Shown here piece by piece: positions 44,561-54,105 of a DNA stretch of 57,098 nt. The stretch is from Streptomyces puniciscabiei (GTDB lineage: Bacteria > Actinomycetota > Actinomycetes > Streptomycetales > Streptomycetaceae). The position numbers were made by a program, and so were the translations under genes. Location: assembly GCF_006715785.1 (NCBI RefSeq), contig NZ_VFNX01000009.1, positions 1 through 57,098 on the forward strand, in the 5' to 3' direction. Every line of letters begins with the position of its first letter. Position 1 is the stretch's first letter. A model generated the notes under the pieces. It was given only the letters and a program-made list of their open reading frames with translations, was not told the DNA's origin and ran no database searches.

Positions 44561-45487
44561 ATGAGGAATCGTGTTCTCGCCCGCATCCTGCTCCTGGCGG
44601 CCACGTCCGGCCTGCTGGCCACCGGTGCGATCATGACCGCGGCGGACAACACGCAACAGGCCGCCCGGAGCAGCTCCCGAATAGCCGTCGGGCCTCAATA
44701 CGACTCGACACACGTGTACGTCGAGCCCGGTAAGGTGCCCGCGTTCACCGCCAGCTGGAAGGCCACCTTCGGTGGGACGAACACGGCCGTGTCGGTCACG
44801 GACGTCACCCCTACCCCCAGCCGGACCAAGTCCGAACTCGTCCTCTCGCCCGTCGGCACTCTGTCGGTCTTCGACTTCCAAACGCCCATACCGTATCCGT
44901 TCGGAGCAGAGCGCACCGGCTGGCTGATGACGAACTTGGACGCCGGCATACGGCAGGCACGGGCCAGCGGCGCCCATGTGCTGGTGTCCCCCTTCCCCGA
45001 CCCCATCGGCCGGGATGCGGTCATCCAGTTTCCTGGCGGAATCAACACCCAGCTGTACTGGCACACCACGGCACCCGTGTACAAGCCGCTCACGACGATT
45101 CCGGAGAACCGCGTGTACGTGCCGGCCGACGCGGTGAGCGCATTCCTGCGTTCCTATATGCAGTTCACCAGCGGGTCTGTCGTGTCGGACAGCCCGAAGA
45201 CGGACGCGGGCGAGATCGGGCTGCCTGGGAAGACGTACCGCAAGATCCGCCTTACCTCCCCCTTCGGCAAGACCGTCGTCATGGTGTCCGGCGGACACCT
45301 GCCCTACCCGTTCGGGCGAGAGGTCACCGGGTACCAGGTCGCGAACCTGACGCAGACGCTGACCAAGGCCGAAGCCGCCGGTGCGACGGTGCTGTGGGGA
45401 CCTCACCTCTCGGCGGGCCGGCATAGCGCCATCGTGAGGTTTCCCGGTGGTTACATCGCCGAGATCCATGACGTCACGTCCCGCTGA
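44561..45487 (+). CDS. Secreted VOC-fold (glyoxalase-like) protein
   Basis: 308 residues from ATG 44561 with GGAGGAG upstream. A signal peptide (RILLLAATSGLLATGAIMTA) precedes two related halves, each with a VYVEPGKVPAF or VYVPADAVSAF opening and an ending such as QFPGGINTQLYWH or RFPGGYIAEIHDV, the beta-alpha-beta-beta-beta repeat of VOC/glyoxalase proteins. Export is unusual for this fold. Substrate unknown. Confidence 0.75.
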   Translation: MRNRVLARILLLAATSGLLATGAIMTAADNTQQAARSSSRIAVGPQYDSTHVYVEPGKVPAFTASWKATFGGTNTAVSVTDVTPTPSRTKSELVLSPVGTLSVFDFQTPIPYPFGAERTGWLMTNLDAGIRQARASGAHVLVSPFPDPIGRDAVIQFPGGINTQLYWHTTAPVYKPLTTIPENRVYVPADAVSAFLRSYMQFTSGSVVSDSPKTDAGEIGLPGKTYRKIRLTSPFGKTVVMVSGGHLPYPFGREVTGYQVANLTQTLTKAEAAGATVLWGPHLSAGRHSAIVRFPGGYIAEIHDVTSR

Positions 45488-45580
45488 CCGGGCGCCGCCG
45501 CTTCGACGGCTGGCGCACTCAGGGCATCGTGCACAACGGAGAACATCAGCCCGTTCAGTTCTTCACCGCGGGAGGTCCCT

Positions 45581-46672
45581 GTGCGTGTCCTGATCGGCGT
45601 CGTCGGTGCGCTGATCGTCCTGGGTACGTTCTCGTCGGTGCTGCGCACACTGCTGATCCCCCGGCCGACCCGGTCCGCCTTCACACGAGTGCTGCACAGG
45701 ATGGTGCACGTCCCGTTCCAGTTCATGGCGGACCGCTTCCCCAGTTTCGAGAAGAAGGATCGTGTACTGGCTCCGGAGGCCGCCGTCTCCGTCCTGTTCC
45801 ACCTGGTCGGATGGCTGGCGGCGGCCTGGCTGGGCTATTCGATGCTGCAGATGGCCATCAGCGGATTCGGCGCGGTGGGCGCCCTGTGGGAGACAGGAGT
45901 AGCGCTTTTCACGCTCGGCTTCGCCAGCAGCCGTACCGTGGAGCTGACGGCGCTCGACCTCTGCGCGGCTGCGACCGGGCCCATCATCATCGGCCTCCAG
46001 ATCGGCTACCTTCCGGCTCTGTACGGCGCCTACTCCCGCCGCGAAGCCGAAGTGACCATGCTGCAGGCACGGGCCGGCAGTCCGCCTTGGGGACCGGAGA
46101 TCCTGGCGCGGTATGCACAGATCGGGCTGACCGACAGCCTCACGGACTTGTTCCGCAGCTGGGAGCGCTGGTCGGCCGAGGTCAGTGAAAGCCACACCAG
46201 CTACGTGGTGCTCAGCCGCTTCCGCTCGCCGAGAGCCGGCGACCACTGGCTGGTCTCCCTGCTGGCCGTCATGGACGCCGCGGCCATGCAACTCGCCCTC
46301 AGTCCCAGCTGCCCGCAGGCCGATGCCCGGCTGGCGTTGCGGGGCGGCTACGTCTGCTTACGCAACATCGCCGAGGTCTGGCGCCTGCCGTTCGAACCGG
46401 ACCCTTCCCCCGACTCGCCCATCCAGCTCACGTACGAGGAGTTCGCCGAGGCCGTCGCTCATGTGACAGCGCACGGCTACACGGTCGAACGCACCCCGGA
46501 GCAGGCATGGCCGGACTTCCGCGGCTGGCGCGTCAACTATGAAGACCTCGCCTACCGCTTCGCTTACCTCCTGGATGCCGTCCCTGCCCCCTGGTCCGGT
46601 GCGCGGCGCACGTGCAAGGAGAAGATCGCGCCGGTCACCCCCGTCGACCGCAAGCCGAATGTCTCGCCTTGA
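45581..46672 (+). CDS. Membrane protein, possible ion-channel-like
   Basis: 363 residues from GTG 45581 with GGGAGG upstream. N-terminal helix (VLIGVVGALIVLGTFSSVL), two more around 68-90 and 120-145 with ALWETGVALFTLGFASSRTVELTALD between, a pore-loop-like arrangement, then a ~215-residue soluble domain. I recall similar proteins being annotated as two-pore-domain potassium channels, but the TVGYG selectivity sequence is absent. Function unproven. Confidence 0.75.
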   Translation: MRVLIGVVGALIVLGTFSSVLRTLLIPRPTRSAFTRVLHRMVHVPFQFMADRFPSFEKKDRVLAPEAAVSVLFHLVGWLAAAWLGYSMLQMAISGFGAVGALWETGVALFTLGFASSRTVELTALDLCAAATGPIIIGLQIGYLPALYGAYSRREAEVTMLQARAGSPPWGPEILARYAQIGLTDSLTDLFRSWERWSAEVSESHTSYVVLSRFRSPRAGDHWLVSLLAVMDAAAMQLALSPSCPQADARLALRGGYVCLRNIAEVWRLPFEPDPSPDSPIQLTYEEFAEAVAHVTAHGYTVERTPEQAWPDFRGWRVNYEDLAYRFAYLLDAVPAPWSGARRTCKEKIAPVTPVDRKPNVSP

Positions 46673-46713
46673 CGGCGGTGCACCACGGGCAGTGAAAGCC
46701 CGGATCCCGGCGG

Positions 46714-47415
46714 CTACGTGCCTTTGTCGGGAAGGGGCCTCAAAACAAGAACGGTGGCCGCCACGGTGATGGCACTGATCAGCAGCGGCCAGCCCAGATC
46801 ATGGTGCAGGACGAGCCAGCCTCCCAGCAGCGCGCCTGCGAGCATCACCACCACCGCGGCGACGCGCCGTAGGGCACGTGGATTGGTGCCGCCGGCGAGG
46901 GAGGAATCGAAGGCGAGACCGGTGACCGTCAAGGTCAGGACCGTGGTTGTCATATCCGGAACGGCCAGCTTGCGCACCGTACCGTTGCGCATCCCCATAG
47001 CGAGCGCGGTCAAGGCGATCACGGAATACCTGACCCCGGACGGGAGGGCAAAAGCCACAGCACTGGCCACCCCCAGCAGCCCTGCCTCCACCGCAAGGCA
47101 GGCTCGCAGCCAGTGGTGGCGCGGACGACGGCGCAGCGCCAGTTCCATGCGGCCTGCCGCCACGGCTCCGACGAAGAACGCGGCCAGGGAGATCACCGAT
47201 GCAGGCAACGAGAAGCCCGGTGCGCCCACCAGCGCGAATGCGATGATCACCACATTGCCGGTCATGTTCGCAGTGAAGACATGCCCGAGGCCCAGATAGC
47301 TGATGGCGTCCACGAGCCCGGTCACCATCGTCAGAACAGTGAGCACTCCCAGCAGCCGGGGCGGGTGGGCAGGATCGCGTTCCGTGCCGGGACCATGTGG
47401 GTTCATACCGTTCAC
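46714..47415 (-). CDS. YoaK/DUF1275 family membrane protein
   Basis: 233 residues. Six hydrophobic helices with family motifs: VTGLVDAISYLGLGHVFTANMTGNVVI, GMRNGTVRKLAVPDMTTTVLTLTVTGLAFD. DUF1275 proteins are inner-membrane proteins of unknown transport role. Convergent with the preceding membrane-protein gene (41-base gap). Confidence 0.9.
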   Translation of the reverse strand: MNGMNPHGPGTERDPAHPPRLLGVLTVLTMVTGLVDAISYLGLGHVFTANMTGNVVIIAFALVGAPGFSLPASVISLAAFFVGAVAAGRMELALRRRPRHHWLRACLAVEAGLLGVASAVAFALPSGVRYSVIALTALAMGMRNGTVRKLAVPDMTTTVLTLTVTGLAFDSSLAGGTNPRALRRVAAVVVMLAGALLGGWLVLHHDLGWPLLISAITVAATVLVLRPLPDKGT

Positions 47416-48169
47416 AGCGAGCCACCTTCGAGGCCTGGTCCTCCAGTTGCCTACCCTCCCCGCGGCGGTCGGGTCGCAACACTTGAGCAGACGGTTAAAG
47501 ATTCATGTGGGAACCTCAGACCCGCGGTTGGCAGCGGAGCTGGACCGTGAGGCCGTTCCTGGCGCACCTGGGCACTATCCTCTCAGCTCGAGCAGTTCAT
47601 CGACGCTCTCTGCCGCCTGCGGGAACGGGGCAAGTTCGTCAACAAGGTCTACAGCCGCTTGGCCTCAGGCGCCACCGCTCACGGCGGCCATGAGTAGACG
47701 CTCCTCGCTCTCCATAACTCCATCCACCACTCCGGCGGCAGCACTGTCTCTCCCGGTTACACCGACCCGGTGAACCCGGGGGTGACGAGACCTGCGCCGC
47801 CGCCCGTCACCAGGCGGAGCACGAGCACGCGGTTGCCCGCACGGCGGAGATGGCAGCCCGAGATGCCCGCGCAATTGAATGCAGCTAACCTCCTGAATGG
47901 GACATAACGTCGCCTTTTAGGCTTTTTGATGCCAGTCCTGGGAGTTCCGCGGCCGGCGCCTACACGTTCAGATGTAGGCCCAGCGATGAAGGAGGTCCCC
48001 AGGCCCAAAGCTGTGCGGCAGCCGCCTCTCCGGCAAGCCGGGCCTGCAGGCTCCTGAGTGCACTGTCCGGCACTGCCCGATGCCGGCTCCCGCACATCCG
48101 GCGTCTTTACGTCATCCGGCGGTACCGGCGTGACCGATGCTGCAGCCACGTGCGTCAGGGAGCATCTAC
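47416..48169. other. 0.75-kb stretch with a coding-like remnant
   Basis: Around 47590-47697 the plus strand reads QLEQFIDALCRLRERGKFVN and KVYSRLASGATAHGGHE, which looks like the end of a real protein entered through a frameshift. I do not recognise the family. The rest shows nothing apart from the region upstream of the amidohydrolase. Confidence 0.4.
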
Positions 48170-50074
48170 ATGATCAACACAATGTCCGTAGACGGCATCG
48201 CCGTTGACCCCAACGCACAAGAGCCGGCCGAACTGATCATCCGTAACGGGCGTATTCACACAGGTGATGCAGCCCGGCCCGGGGCTGCTGCTCTGGCCGT
48301 ACGCGGCGGCCGTATCACCGCCATCGGTGACGATGCGACCATAGTCCCGTTCGTGGGGCCGGACACGCGCATCATCGACGCGCTCAACCGACGCGTCATC
48401 CCGGGGCTCAATGACTCCCACCTGCACGTGATCCGTGGTGGTCTGAACTACCTTCTGGAGTTGCGCTGGGACGGCGTCCCTTCCCTGCGCACCGCCTTGT
48501 GGATGCTGCGCGAGCAGGCGGCGCGCACGCCCCGGGGTCAGTGGGTGCGCGTCGTGGGCGGGTGGACGGGAGAACAGTTCGCCGAGCAACGCCTGCCGAC
48601 GGTATCGGAGTTGAACGCTGCGGCGCCTGACACTCCTGTCTTCGTGCTGCATCTCTATCAGTCCGCGATTCTCAATCGGGCCGCGTTGCGAGCAGTCGGG
48701 TTCACCAAGGACAGCGTCGCTCCGCCAGGCGGCCAGATCGTACGGGACCACTCGGGAGAACCCACCGGTCTTCTGCTCGCGACTCCCGCGGCCGGCCTGC
48801 TCTACGCCACTCTGGCCAAGGGCCCCAAACTGTCGGATGCGGAACAGATCGGTTCCACCAGGCACTTCCTGCATGAGCTCAACCGGCTCGGCCTGACCAG
48901 CGCGATCGATGCCGGTGGCGGCTTCCAGAACTTCCCCGAGAACTACGGGGCGGTGTTGAGACTCGCCGAACAGGGCCTGCTGACGATGCGTATCGCCTAC
49001 CACCTGTTCCCGCAGACCGCCGGGCAGGAACTGGACGATCTACGACGCTGGATCGGCATGGTACGGCCCGGCGACGGCGACGAGTGGCTCAGGTTGAACG
49101 GGGCGGGCGAAAACCTGGCCTGGTCCCCCGCCGACTACGAGAACTTCACCGAGCCAAGGCCCCTGCGGCCGGAGCGTGCGGACAGCGAACTCGAATCAGC
49201 AGTACGCCTGCTCCTCGACAACGGCTGGGGGTTCCGCCTGCACGCCACCTACGGGGAGACCATCGCCGCCAACCTTGACGTGTTCGACAAGGTGGCGGCG
49301 GACACCGGCTTCCCGCGCGGTGTCCCCTGGTTCTTCGACCACGCCGAAACGGTGTCCGAGGCGAGCCTGAGCCGCATCGCGGCCATGGGGGGCGCCCTGT
49401 CCATCCAGAACCGGATGATGTTCCAGGGCAGCGCATTCCGCGACCGGTACGGAGCCGCTCGAGCATCCGATGCCCCGCCGATCCGCAAGATGCTCGACCA
49501 AGGCCTCACAGTCGCCGCCGGCACGGACGCCACCAGAGTCTCCAGCTACAACCCCTGGCTGTCCCTGGAATGGCTTGTGCGAGGGCGCTCCATCGGCGGC
49601 CAGGTTCTGGCTTCCCCCGAAAACATGGTCGACAGGGACACCGCCCTGCGTATGTACACCGCCGCCGGCGCCCAACTGTCCGGCGAGAGCGACGTCAAGG
49701 GAATCCTCAAGGAGGGCTACTACGCCGACGTGGCGGTCCTGTCGGCGGACTACTTCACCGTTCCGGATGAGGACATCTCCCACATCGAGTCGCTGCTGAC
49801 CGTTGTCGGCGGACGCGTCGTCTACGCGGCCGGGGAGTTCGAGGGGCTCGCCCCCGCCCTGCCCGACGCATCGCCGTCCTGGAGCCCGGTCACCTACTAC
49901 GGCGGCTACCACCACACGATGTTCCCGACCCCGCCCTCCGGAGTGCGGCAGGCCCAAGCGCTGATCGAGGCCGCAGCCGAATCGGAAGAGCACCGCCAGT
50001 GGCGCATCGTCCAGGGATTCGCTCCCGACGATGCCGCAGCATCCGAAATCTTCGACGCCTGTTTCGTTCTGTGA
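48170..50074 (+). CDS. Amidohydrolase (YtcJ-like amidohydrolase 3 family)
   Basis: 634 residues from ATG 48170 with AGGGAG upstream. Motifs: ELIIRNGRIHTGDAARPGA, VIPGLNDSHLHVIRGG (metal His pair), WVRVVGGWT, GWGFRLHATYGET, WFFDHAETVS, TVAAGTDATR (metal Asp) and ALRMYTAAGAQLSGE. A cytoplasmic metal-dependent hydrolase of amide or ester bonds. It starts a same-strand set with an isochorismatase-type hydrolase, an ABM-domain fragment and an aquaporin. Confidence 0.92.
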   Translation: MINTMSVDGIAVDPNAQEPAELIIRNGRIHTGDAARPGAAALAVRGGRITAIGDDATIVPFVGPDTRIIDALNRRVIPGLNDSHLHVIRGGLNYLLELRWDGVPSLRTALWMLREQAARTPRGQWVRVVGGWTGEQFAEQRLPTVSELNAAAPDTPVFVLHLYQSAILNRAALRAVGFTKDSVAPPGGQIVRDHSGEPTGLLLATPAAGLLYATLAKGPKLSDAEQIGSTRHFLHELNRLGLTSAIDAGGGFQNFPENYGAVLRLAEQGLLTMRIAYHLFPQTAGQELDDLRRWIGMVRPGDGDEWLRLNGAGENLAWSPADYENFTEPRPLRPERADSELESAVRLLLDNGWGFRLHATYGETIAANLDVFDKVAADTGFPRGVPWFFDHAETVSEASLSRIAAMGGALSIQNRMMFQGSAFRDRYGAARASDAPPIRKMLDQGLTVAAGTDATRVSSYNPWLSLEWLVRGRSIGGQVLASPENMVDRDTALRMYTAAGAQLSGESDVKGILKEGYYADVAVLSADYFTVPDEDISHIESLLTVVGGRVVYAAGEFEGLAPALPDASPSWSPVTYYGGYHHTMFPTPPSGVRQAQALIEAAAESEEHRQWRIVQGFAPDDAAASEIFDACFVL

Positions 50075-50147
50075 CCGGCCGTACGGCAGGCGAGGCAACG
50101 ATCCGTCGGTACCAGGGCATCCACAACAGCTGAAGGGCAGAAGGACC

Positions 50148-50807
50148 ATGGTCAACATCCAGAATGTGACGGACGCCCCCGCCGCACAGCTTCTCACCGC
50201 GCAGGACAGCGTCGTGGTGCTGGTGGATCACCAGCCTCAGATGTTCTTCGGCACCACCAGCGCCGACCGCGGTGACATCATCAACGCAACCGTGGCTCTC
50301 GCGAAGTCCGCGAAAGTCTTCGACGTACCGGTGGTGTTGACCACCGTCGCCTCCAAGTCGTTCTCCGGCCCCCTGCTGGCCCCGCTGGCGGAGCAGTTCC
50401 CCGGTACTGAGCCCATCGACCGAACCACCATGAACTGCTGGGAGGACCAGCGGGTGGTCGACGCCGTCAAGGCCACCGGACGACCCAAGATCGTGCTGGC
50501 CGGCCTGTGGACCGAGGTGTGCATTTCGTTCGCCGCCCTGTCCGCCACCGACCAGGGCTACCAGGTGTACGTTCCCACCGACGCCTGCGGCGGCGTCTCG
50601 CCGGTTGCTCACAACAACGCCGTCACACGCATGACACAGCGTGGCATCGTCCCCACGACCTGGCTCACCACCCTCCTCGAATGGCAGCGCGACTGGGGTC
50701 GCACCGACACGTACGAGCCGGTCATGGACATCGTCACGCAGCACGCCGGTGCCTACGGCATAGGAGTCACCTACGCCCGCGCCATGTTCGGCAGCCACAC
50801 GGGCTGA
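50148..50807 (+). CDS. Isochorismatase family hydrolase
   Basis: 219 residues, ATG 50148 with GAAGGA upstream. Cysteine-hydrolase triad visible: LVDHQPQMFFG (Asp), a mid-protein Lys, and LAGLWTEVCISFAAL (Cys in TEVC), with PTDACGGVSPVAHNNAV after it. The TTMNCWEDQRVVDAV segment resembles the hydrolases often named YcaC. It may act on an amide released by the upstream amidohydrolase. Confidence 0.92.
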   Translation: MVNIQNVTDAPAAQLLTAQDSVVVLVDHQPQMFFGTTSADRGDIINATVALAKSAKVFDVPVVLTTVASKSFSGPLLAPLAEQFPGTEPIDRTTMNCWEDQRVVDAVKATGRPKIVLAGLWTEVCISFAALSATDQGYQVYVPTDACGGVSPVAHNNAVTRMTQRGIVPTTWLTTLLEWQRDWGRTDTYEPVMDIVTQHAGAYGIGVTYARAMFGSHTG

Positions 50808-50816
50808 ACCTCATCC

Positions 50817-51179
50817 ATGCACTGGCCGGCTCCCGTCATGGTTCTCGATCCATCGGCATCGACAGGACCAGTTCTCGTCACGGTCGAGTACCGCGTTCCA
50901 GCCGACCACGCCGATGCTTTCACCGACGCGATGGAGGCTGTGGGCCGCTCCCGTCTGCGCACCGGTGCACTGCGCTGGGATCTGTTCCGTGACGGCTCCC
51001 AACCGGACACATACCTGGAGGTCTTCGCGGTGGCCCCGTGGGAGGAGCATGAACGGCAGCACAGCGGCCGGCTCACCGGATATGACCGGTCAGCCGAGGA
51101 GAAGGCCAGATCGCTGTTGGATCCCGGGCACCCGTTCAAGGTCTCTCACTATCTTCCAGCGCGCCGAAACAGCGGCTGA
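50817..51179 (+). CDS. ABM-like domain, probable C-terminal remnant of an MFS_3 exporter
   Basis: 120 residues. MHWPAPVMV and VLVTVEYRVPADHADAFTDAMEAVGRSR, TGALRWDLFRDG and YLEVFAVAPWEEHERQHSGR correspond to the antibiotic-monooxygenase-like tail that follows the membrane part of MFS_3 (EntS-like) transporters. No membrane helices precede it here. It could be a truncated gene or a working free-standing domain; start is intact-looking but lacks a strong ribosome site. Confidence 0.7.
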   Translation: MHWPAPVMVLDPSASTGPVLVTVEYRVPADHADAFTDAMEAVGRSRLRTGALRWDLFRDGSQPDTYLEVFAVAPWEEHERQHSGRLTGYDRSAEEKARSLLDPGHPFKVSHYLPARRNSG

Positions 51180-51268
51180 GCCGACGGCACCAGAGCCACG
51201 TTCGAGGTCACCCCGGCGACGTCCCGATGCCTGTCGCCGGTCCACTCTTCCCGTTCCCGAGGACCGCC

Positions 51269-52108
51269 ATGCCAGAGACTCCCGCGCCCTCCAGCGACCC
51301 GCGGCCGGCCGGGCGAACCGGCAGCGCCCCTCCGCGGCCGGCGACGATCGCGGGTCACAGCGCCCTGGAGTGCTACCTCGCATTTGTGCTGCTGTTCGGC
51401 GTCACCACGATCGTCCGATGGGTGATGGGCCCATCCTTCATCTCCGACGGAGTCGATCGGATTCATCTGCAATTGTTGATCGTCGGGGCAGCTGTCGGAC
51501 TACTGATCGCCGCTCTCATCGTCAGCCGGCCAGGCAGGACGAGCGGCGGACACATCAATCCAGCAATCTCTCTCGCGATGTGGCGGTTCGGCGTCTTCCC
51601 CGGCGTTTCCGTTGTCCCCTACGTCCTGGCACAGCTCACCGGCTCCGTTCTGGGAGTACTCCTGGCCGGCGCCGTATGGGGCCCGGCGGCCAAAGACCCC
51701 CCGGTCGCCTACGCCGTATTGCAGCCCGGCGCAGGCTGGACGGCAGCTGAGCTGTTCGGCGCCGAGGCCGCCAGCATGGGTGTCATCGTGTACCTCGTCG
51801 GCTCCTTCCTGCAGGCCCCTCGCCTGGCACGCCTGGTCCCCTGGCTGGTCGGCTTCCTGATCGGCGGAGCGATTGCCCTGCTGGGAACGACCACAGGAGG
51901 CTCGGTCAACCCGGCACGCCAGTTCGGACCGGCCCTGGCGTCCGGGCAGTCGTCCTTCTTGTGGGTGTACCTGCTCGCCCCCATGGTGGGGGCTCTCATC
52001 GCGGCCTTCGTCCTCTACCGGGTGAACAAGCACTGCACGGTCCTGACCCACCGGCTGTGCGGCACCGAGGAAGACGGCGCGCCCCTGAAAGAACGTGAAC
52101 GTGGGTAG
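51269..52108 (+). CDS. Aquaporin (MIP family channel)
   Basis: 279 residues from ATG 51269 with GAGGA upstream. Six helices and both NPA boxes are visible, SGGHINPAISLAMW and GGSVNPARQFGPALAS. A ~40-residue Pro-rich cytoplasmic N-terminus. Arg after the second NPA fits a selective water or small-solute channel. Last gene of the amidohydrolase set; it might admit small amides or polyols. Confidence 0.92.
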   Translation: MPETPAPSSDPRPAGRTGSAPPRPATIAGHSALECYLAFVLLFGVTTIVRWVMGPSFISDGVDRIHLQLLIVGAAVGLLIAALIVSRPGRTSGGHINPAISLAMWRFGVFPGVSVVPYVLAQLTGSVLGVLLAGAVWGPAAKDPPVAYAVLQPGAGWTAAELFGAEAASMGVIVYLVGSFLQAPRLARLVPWLVGFLIGGAIALLGTTTGGSVNPARQFGPALASGQSSFLWVYLLAPMVGALIAAFVLYRVNKHCTVLTHRLCGTEEDGAPLKERERG

Positions 52109-52248
52109 TGGCCCGGGCCACCGCCGGATGGTGCGGCCGGCACCGGTGACGGGGCAGCCGGTATCCCGACACCGCGCGTCGACACCCCGTCCGGAACCGA
52201 GCCCTGGCGACCGCTGCACGAAGCCGAGCTGGGCGACACACACCACCG

Positions 52249-52287
52249 ATGTAGTTTATTGTTCAACTACATTTCCTGGCGTAGGTT
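52249..52287 (+). promoter_or_regulatory. Promoter with overlapping palindromic operator
   Basis: Perfect 8-base arms ATGTAGTT-N8-AACTACAT (52249-52272) overlap the -35 TTGTTC (52259-52264); a 17-base spacer leads to TAGGTT (52282-52287). Arms like this are typical for MarR-type repressors, but no MarR gene lies in the window. It precedes the small secreted protein by 76 bases. Confidence 0.65.
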
Positions 52288-52362
52288 CGACCCAGTGCCC
52301 GCAGTCACGACACAGGACAGCACTCGCGGACATTGAGAGATGGGCTTCCAGAAGGAAAGACG

Positions 52363-52707
52363 ATGAACACGATAGTCCGGCGTGTCGCCATAGCCACTGC
52401 TTCTCTCGCCGTAGCCGGAGGTGCTCTCCTCGCCACGGTCAGCTCCGCTTCCGCTGCAAGCCTTACGGCCGCGAGAGACGCCTCCACGCATCCCGTCGCG
52501 ACCGTCGAGACCAAGGCCGCCGACCGAGGTAACCGAAATCGCGACATCAGGTCCGCCCATGAATCCCGTCGCCGCCCTGAGGCCCCTGGCGCAGACCGGC
52601 ACCGCGGACACATCCACAGCGACAAAGACGCACGTGTAGATCACCAGGGCGACGCCTGGATTTACAATCAGTTGATAATGTTCGGACTTGTCGAAGAAAA
52701 AGTGTGA
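52363..52707 (+). CDS. Small secreted protein
   Basis: 114 residues from ATG 52363. A signal peptide (IVRRVAIATASLAVAGGALL, cut after SSASA) precedes a charged His/Asp/Arg-rich region and a short C-terminal GDAWIYNQLIMFG. No family recognised. It has its own promoter with a palindromic operator and converges on the NTF2-like gene. Confidence 0.6.
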   Translation: MNTIVRRVAIATASLAVAGGALLATVSSASAASLTAARDASTHPVATVETKAADRGNRNRDIRSAHESRRRPEAPGADRHRGHIHSDKDARVDHQGDAWIYNQLIMFGLVEEKV

Positions 52708-52732
52708 AGCGGCCGGCCGAGGCAAGCCGCTC

Positions 52733-53206
52733 TCAGGGATTGGTCCGCTTGGCAAGCCAGGGATAGCGGGCGGTGTCCTTGCCGGCATAGTCGGGATCCA
52801 GGTAGACGAAACAACGCTGGATCTTCCAGTCGCGGATCTCGAATACGTCACACCATCGTCCGGCGCCCCATTCGGGCACTCCGGCGCGCCACGGACCGTC
52901 ACGGTGCTCACCATGGCTGGTCCCCTCACACACCACCACATCGCTGCCGGAAAAGATCCAGTTGAAGTCAGCGTAGTGATGCTTGATCGCCTTGATCGTG
53001 GTGCCGACTTCGGCGAAGAGCGTGCCGATCTCCTCCTTGCCGGTAGCCAGTCCCCACTTCGGGAAGTACACCTGAGCGTCATCGGCGAACAGGTCCACCA
53101 TGTTGCCGCTGCTGGAAGTCACACCGCCGTGGTCAAAGGCCTTGAGGTATTCCAGAACGACCGATTTACGCTGCTCATCGGTCATCGTCTGCTGGGTCAG
53201 GGCCAT
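52733..53206 (-). CDS. Nuclear transport factor 2 family (SnoaL-like) protein
   Basis: 157 residues from ATG 53206 with AAGGAA upstream. The cone-shaped NTF2 fold is recognised from EYLKAFDHGGVTSSSGNMVDLFADDAQVYFP, AEVGTTIKAIKHHYADFNWI and CDVFEIRDWKIQRCFVYLDP. Possibly a small isomerase or hydrolase. Lies just inside the right end of the island. Confidence 0.85.
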   Translation of the reverse strand: MALTQQTMTDEQRKSVVLEYLKAFDHGGVTSSSGNMVDLFADDAQVYFPKWGLATGKEEIGTLFAEVGTTIKAIKHHYADFNWIFSGSDVVVCEGTSHGEHRDGPWRAGVPEWGAGRWCDVFEIRDWKIQRCFVYLDPDYAGKDTARYPWLAKRTNP

Positions 53207-53342
53207 GGCGGTTGTTCCTTTCAATACCGTGATGCCGCTCGCTGTGGACGGACGTAGTTCGCTCTTCGTCCTGGTCGTCGGTTCTTTCTGTCCGTTCTAC
53301 CCTTCATGCGAGCCAAGCTGTGATCGACGCGAGCGCATAGCT

Positions 53343-53415
53343 TGCGCAGGCCGCCGAGTATCTGAACATGTCGATCACGTGGGTGTACCGAGATGCACCC
53401 AAGCTCGGCTGAGTT
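53343..53415 (+). pseudogene. Excisionase-like helix-turn-helix remnant
   Basis: The plus strand reads AQAAEYLNMSITWVYRDAPKLG then a stop; the pattern AAEYLNxSxxWVYRxAxxLG resembles the excisionase/MerR-like HTH of integrative elements. A stop lies just upstream in the same frame, so at most a fragment remains. Placed next to the integrase remnant. Confidence 0.4.
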
Positions 53416-53465
53416 CGCCCACGCTCGATGCCTGAGCTTCGGAGCGGCCAGGAATCCTCGATATG

Positions 53466-54084
53466 TCAGGCCGCGAGCGCCATGTCCGGAACCTGCGCCG
53501 CCTTGCTGATCGATCCCGGCAGAAGGTGCCGGTAGATCTTGAACGTGACGTCGACGCTCTTGTGTCCCATCCACTTGGCGACGTCCGTGATCGGTATGGC
53601 GTTGCTCAGGCAGTTCGACGCGTAGAAGCGGCGGTTGCCGTAGAGGACCATCCCTTCCGGGATGTCCACCTCGCCCGCTGCCCTGATCCGCTTCCACGAC
53701 CAGCATGAAGGCGTCGTCACCCGCGGTCCGTATCGCTCGCGGCTGTTCGAGGGACGGGATCACCGCCCGAGCCGGGTCGTACTGCGGCGGCTTGACGCCA
53801 TCAAACGGGTTGTCGGAGAAGATGCCGAGCCGATGCGCATCGAGGAACACCGCGCGCAGCTTGTCGTAAGGATCGAAGGAGTTCATCCGCCGACTGCAGA
53901 GCGCCGGGTGGAGGTGGTGCTCCAGCAGCGAGGCGAGGTGCCGCAGCGACGAGACAGCCAGGTGCCGCTGGCCGGCCTTCCACTCCTCGGCATACTCCTC
54001 CAAGCGCATCCTCCCGTACTTCTGGATCCGCTCCGCCTTCGACTGCGACCGAGGCATCGCCTTCTTCTGGTTGCAGACCTCCAT
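53466..54084 (-). pseudogene. Tyrosine integrase with internal deletion
   Basis: From ATG 54084: EEYAEEWKAGQRHLAVSSLR, HHLHPALCSRRM, then FLDAHRLGIFSDNPFDGVKP and PQYDPARAVIPSLEQ, the arm- and core-binding parts. At about 53700 the frame changes and roughly 80 residues, with the first catalytic Arg, are gone. The end remains: DIPEGMVLYGNRRFYASNCL, DVAKWMGHKSVDVTFKIYRH (catalytic Tyr). The usual GFRH box reads GNRR. Adjacent to the 19-bp repeat at 54106. Confidence 0.8.
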
Positions 54085-54105
54085 CAAACGCGCGATCGCT
54101 TTGAT

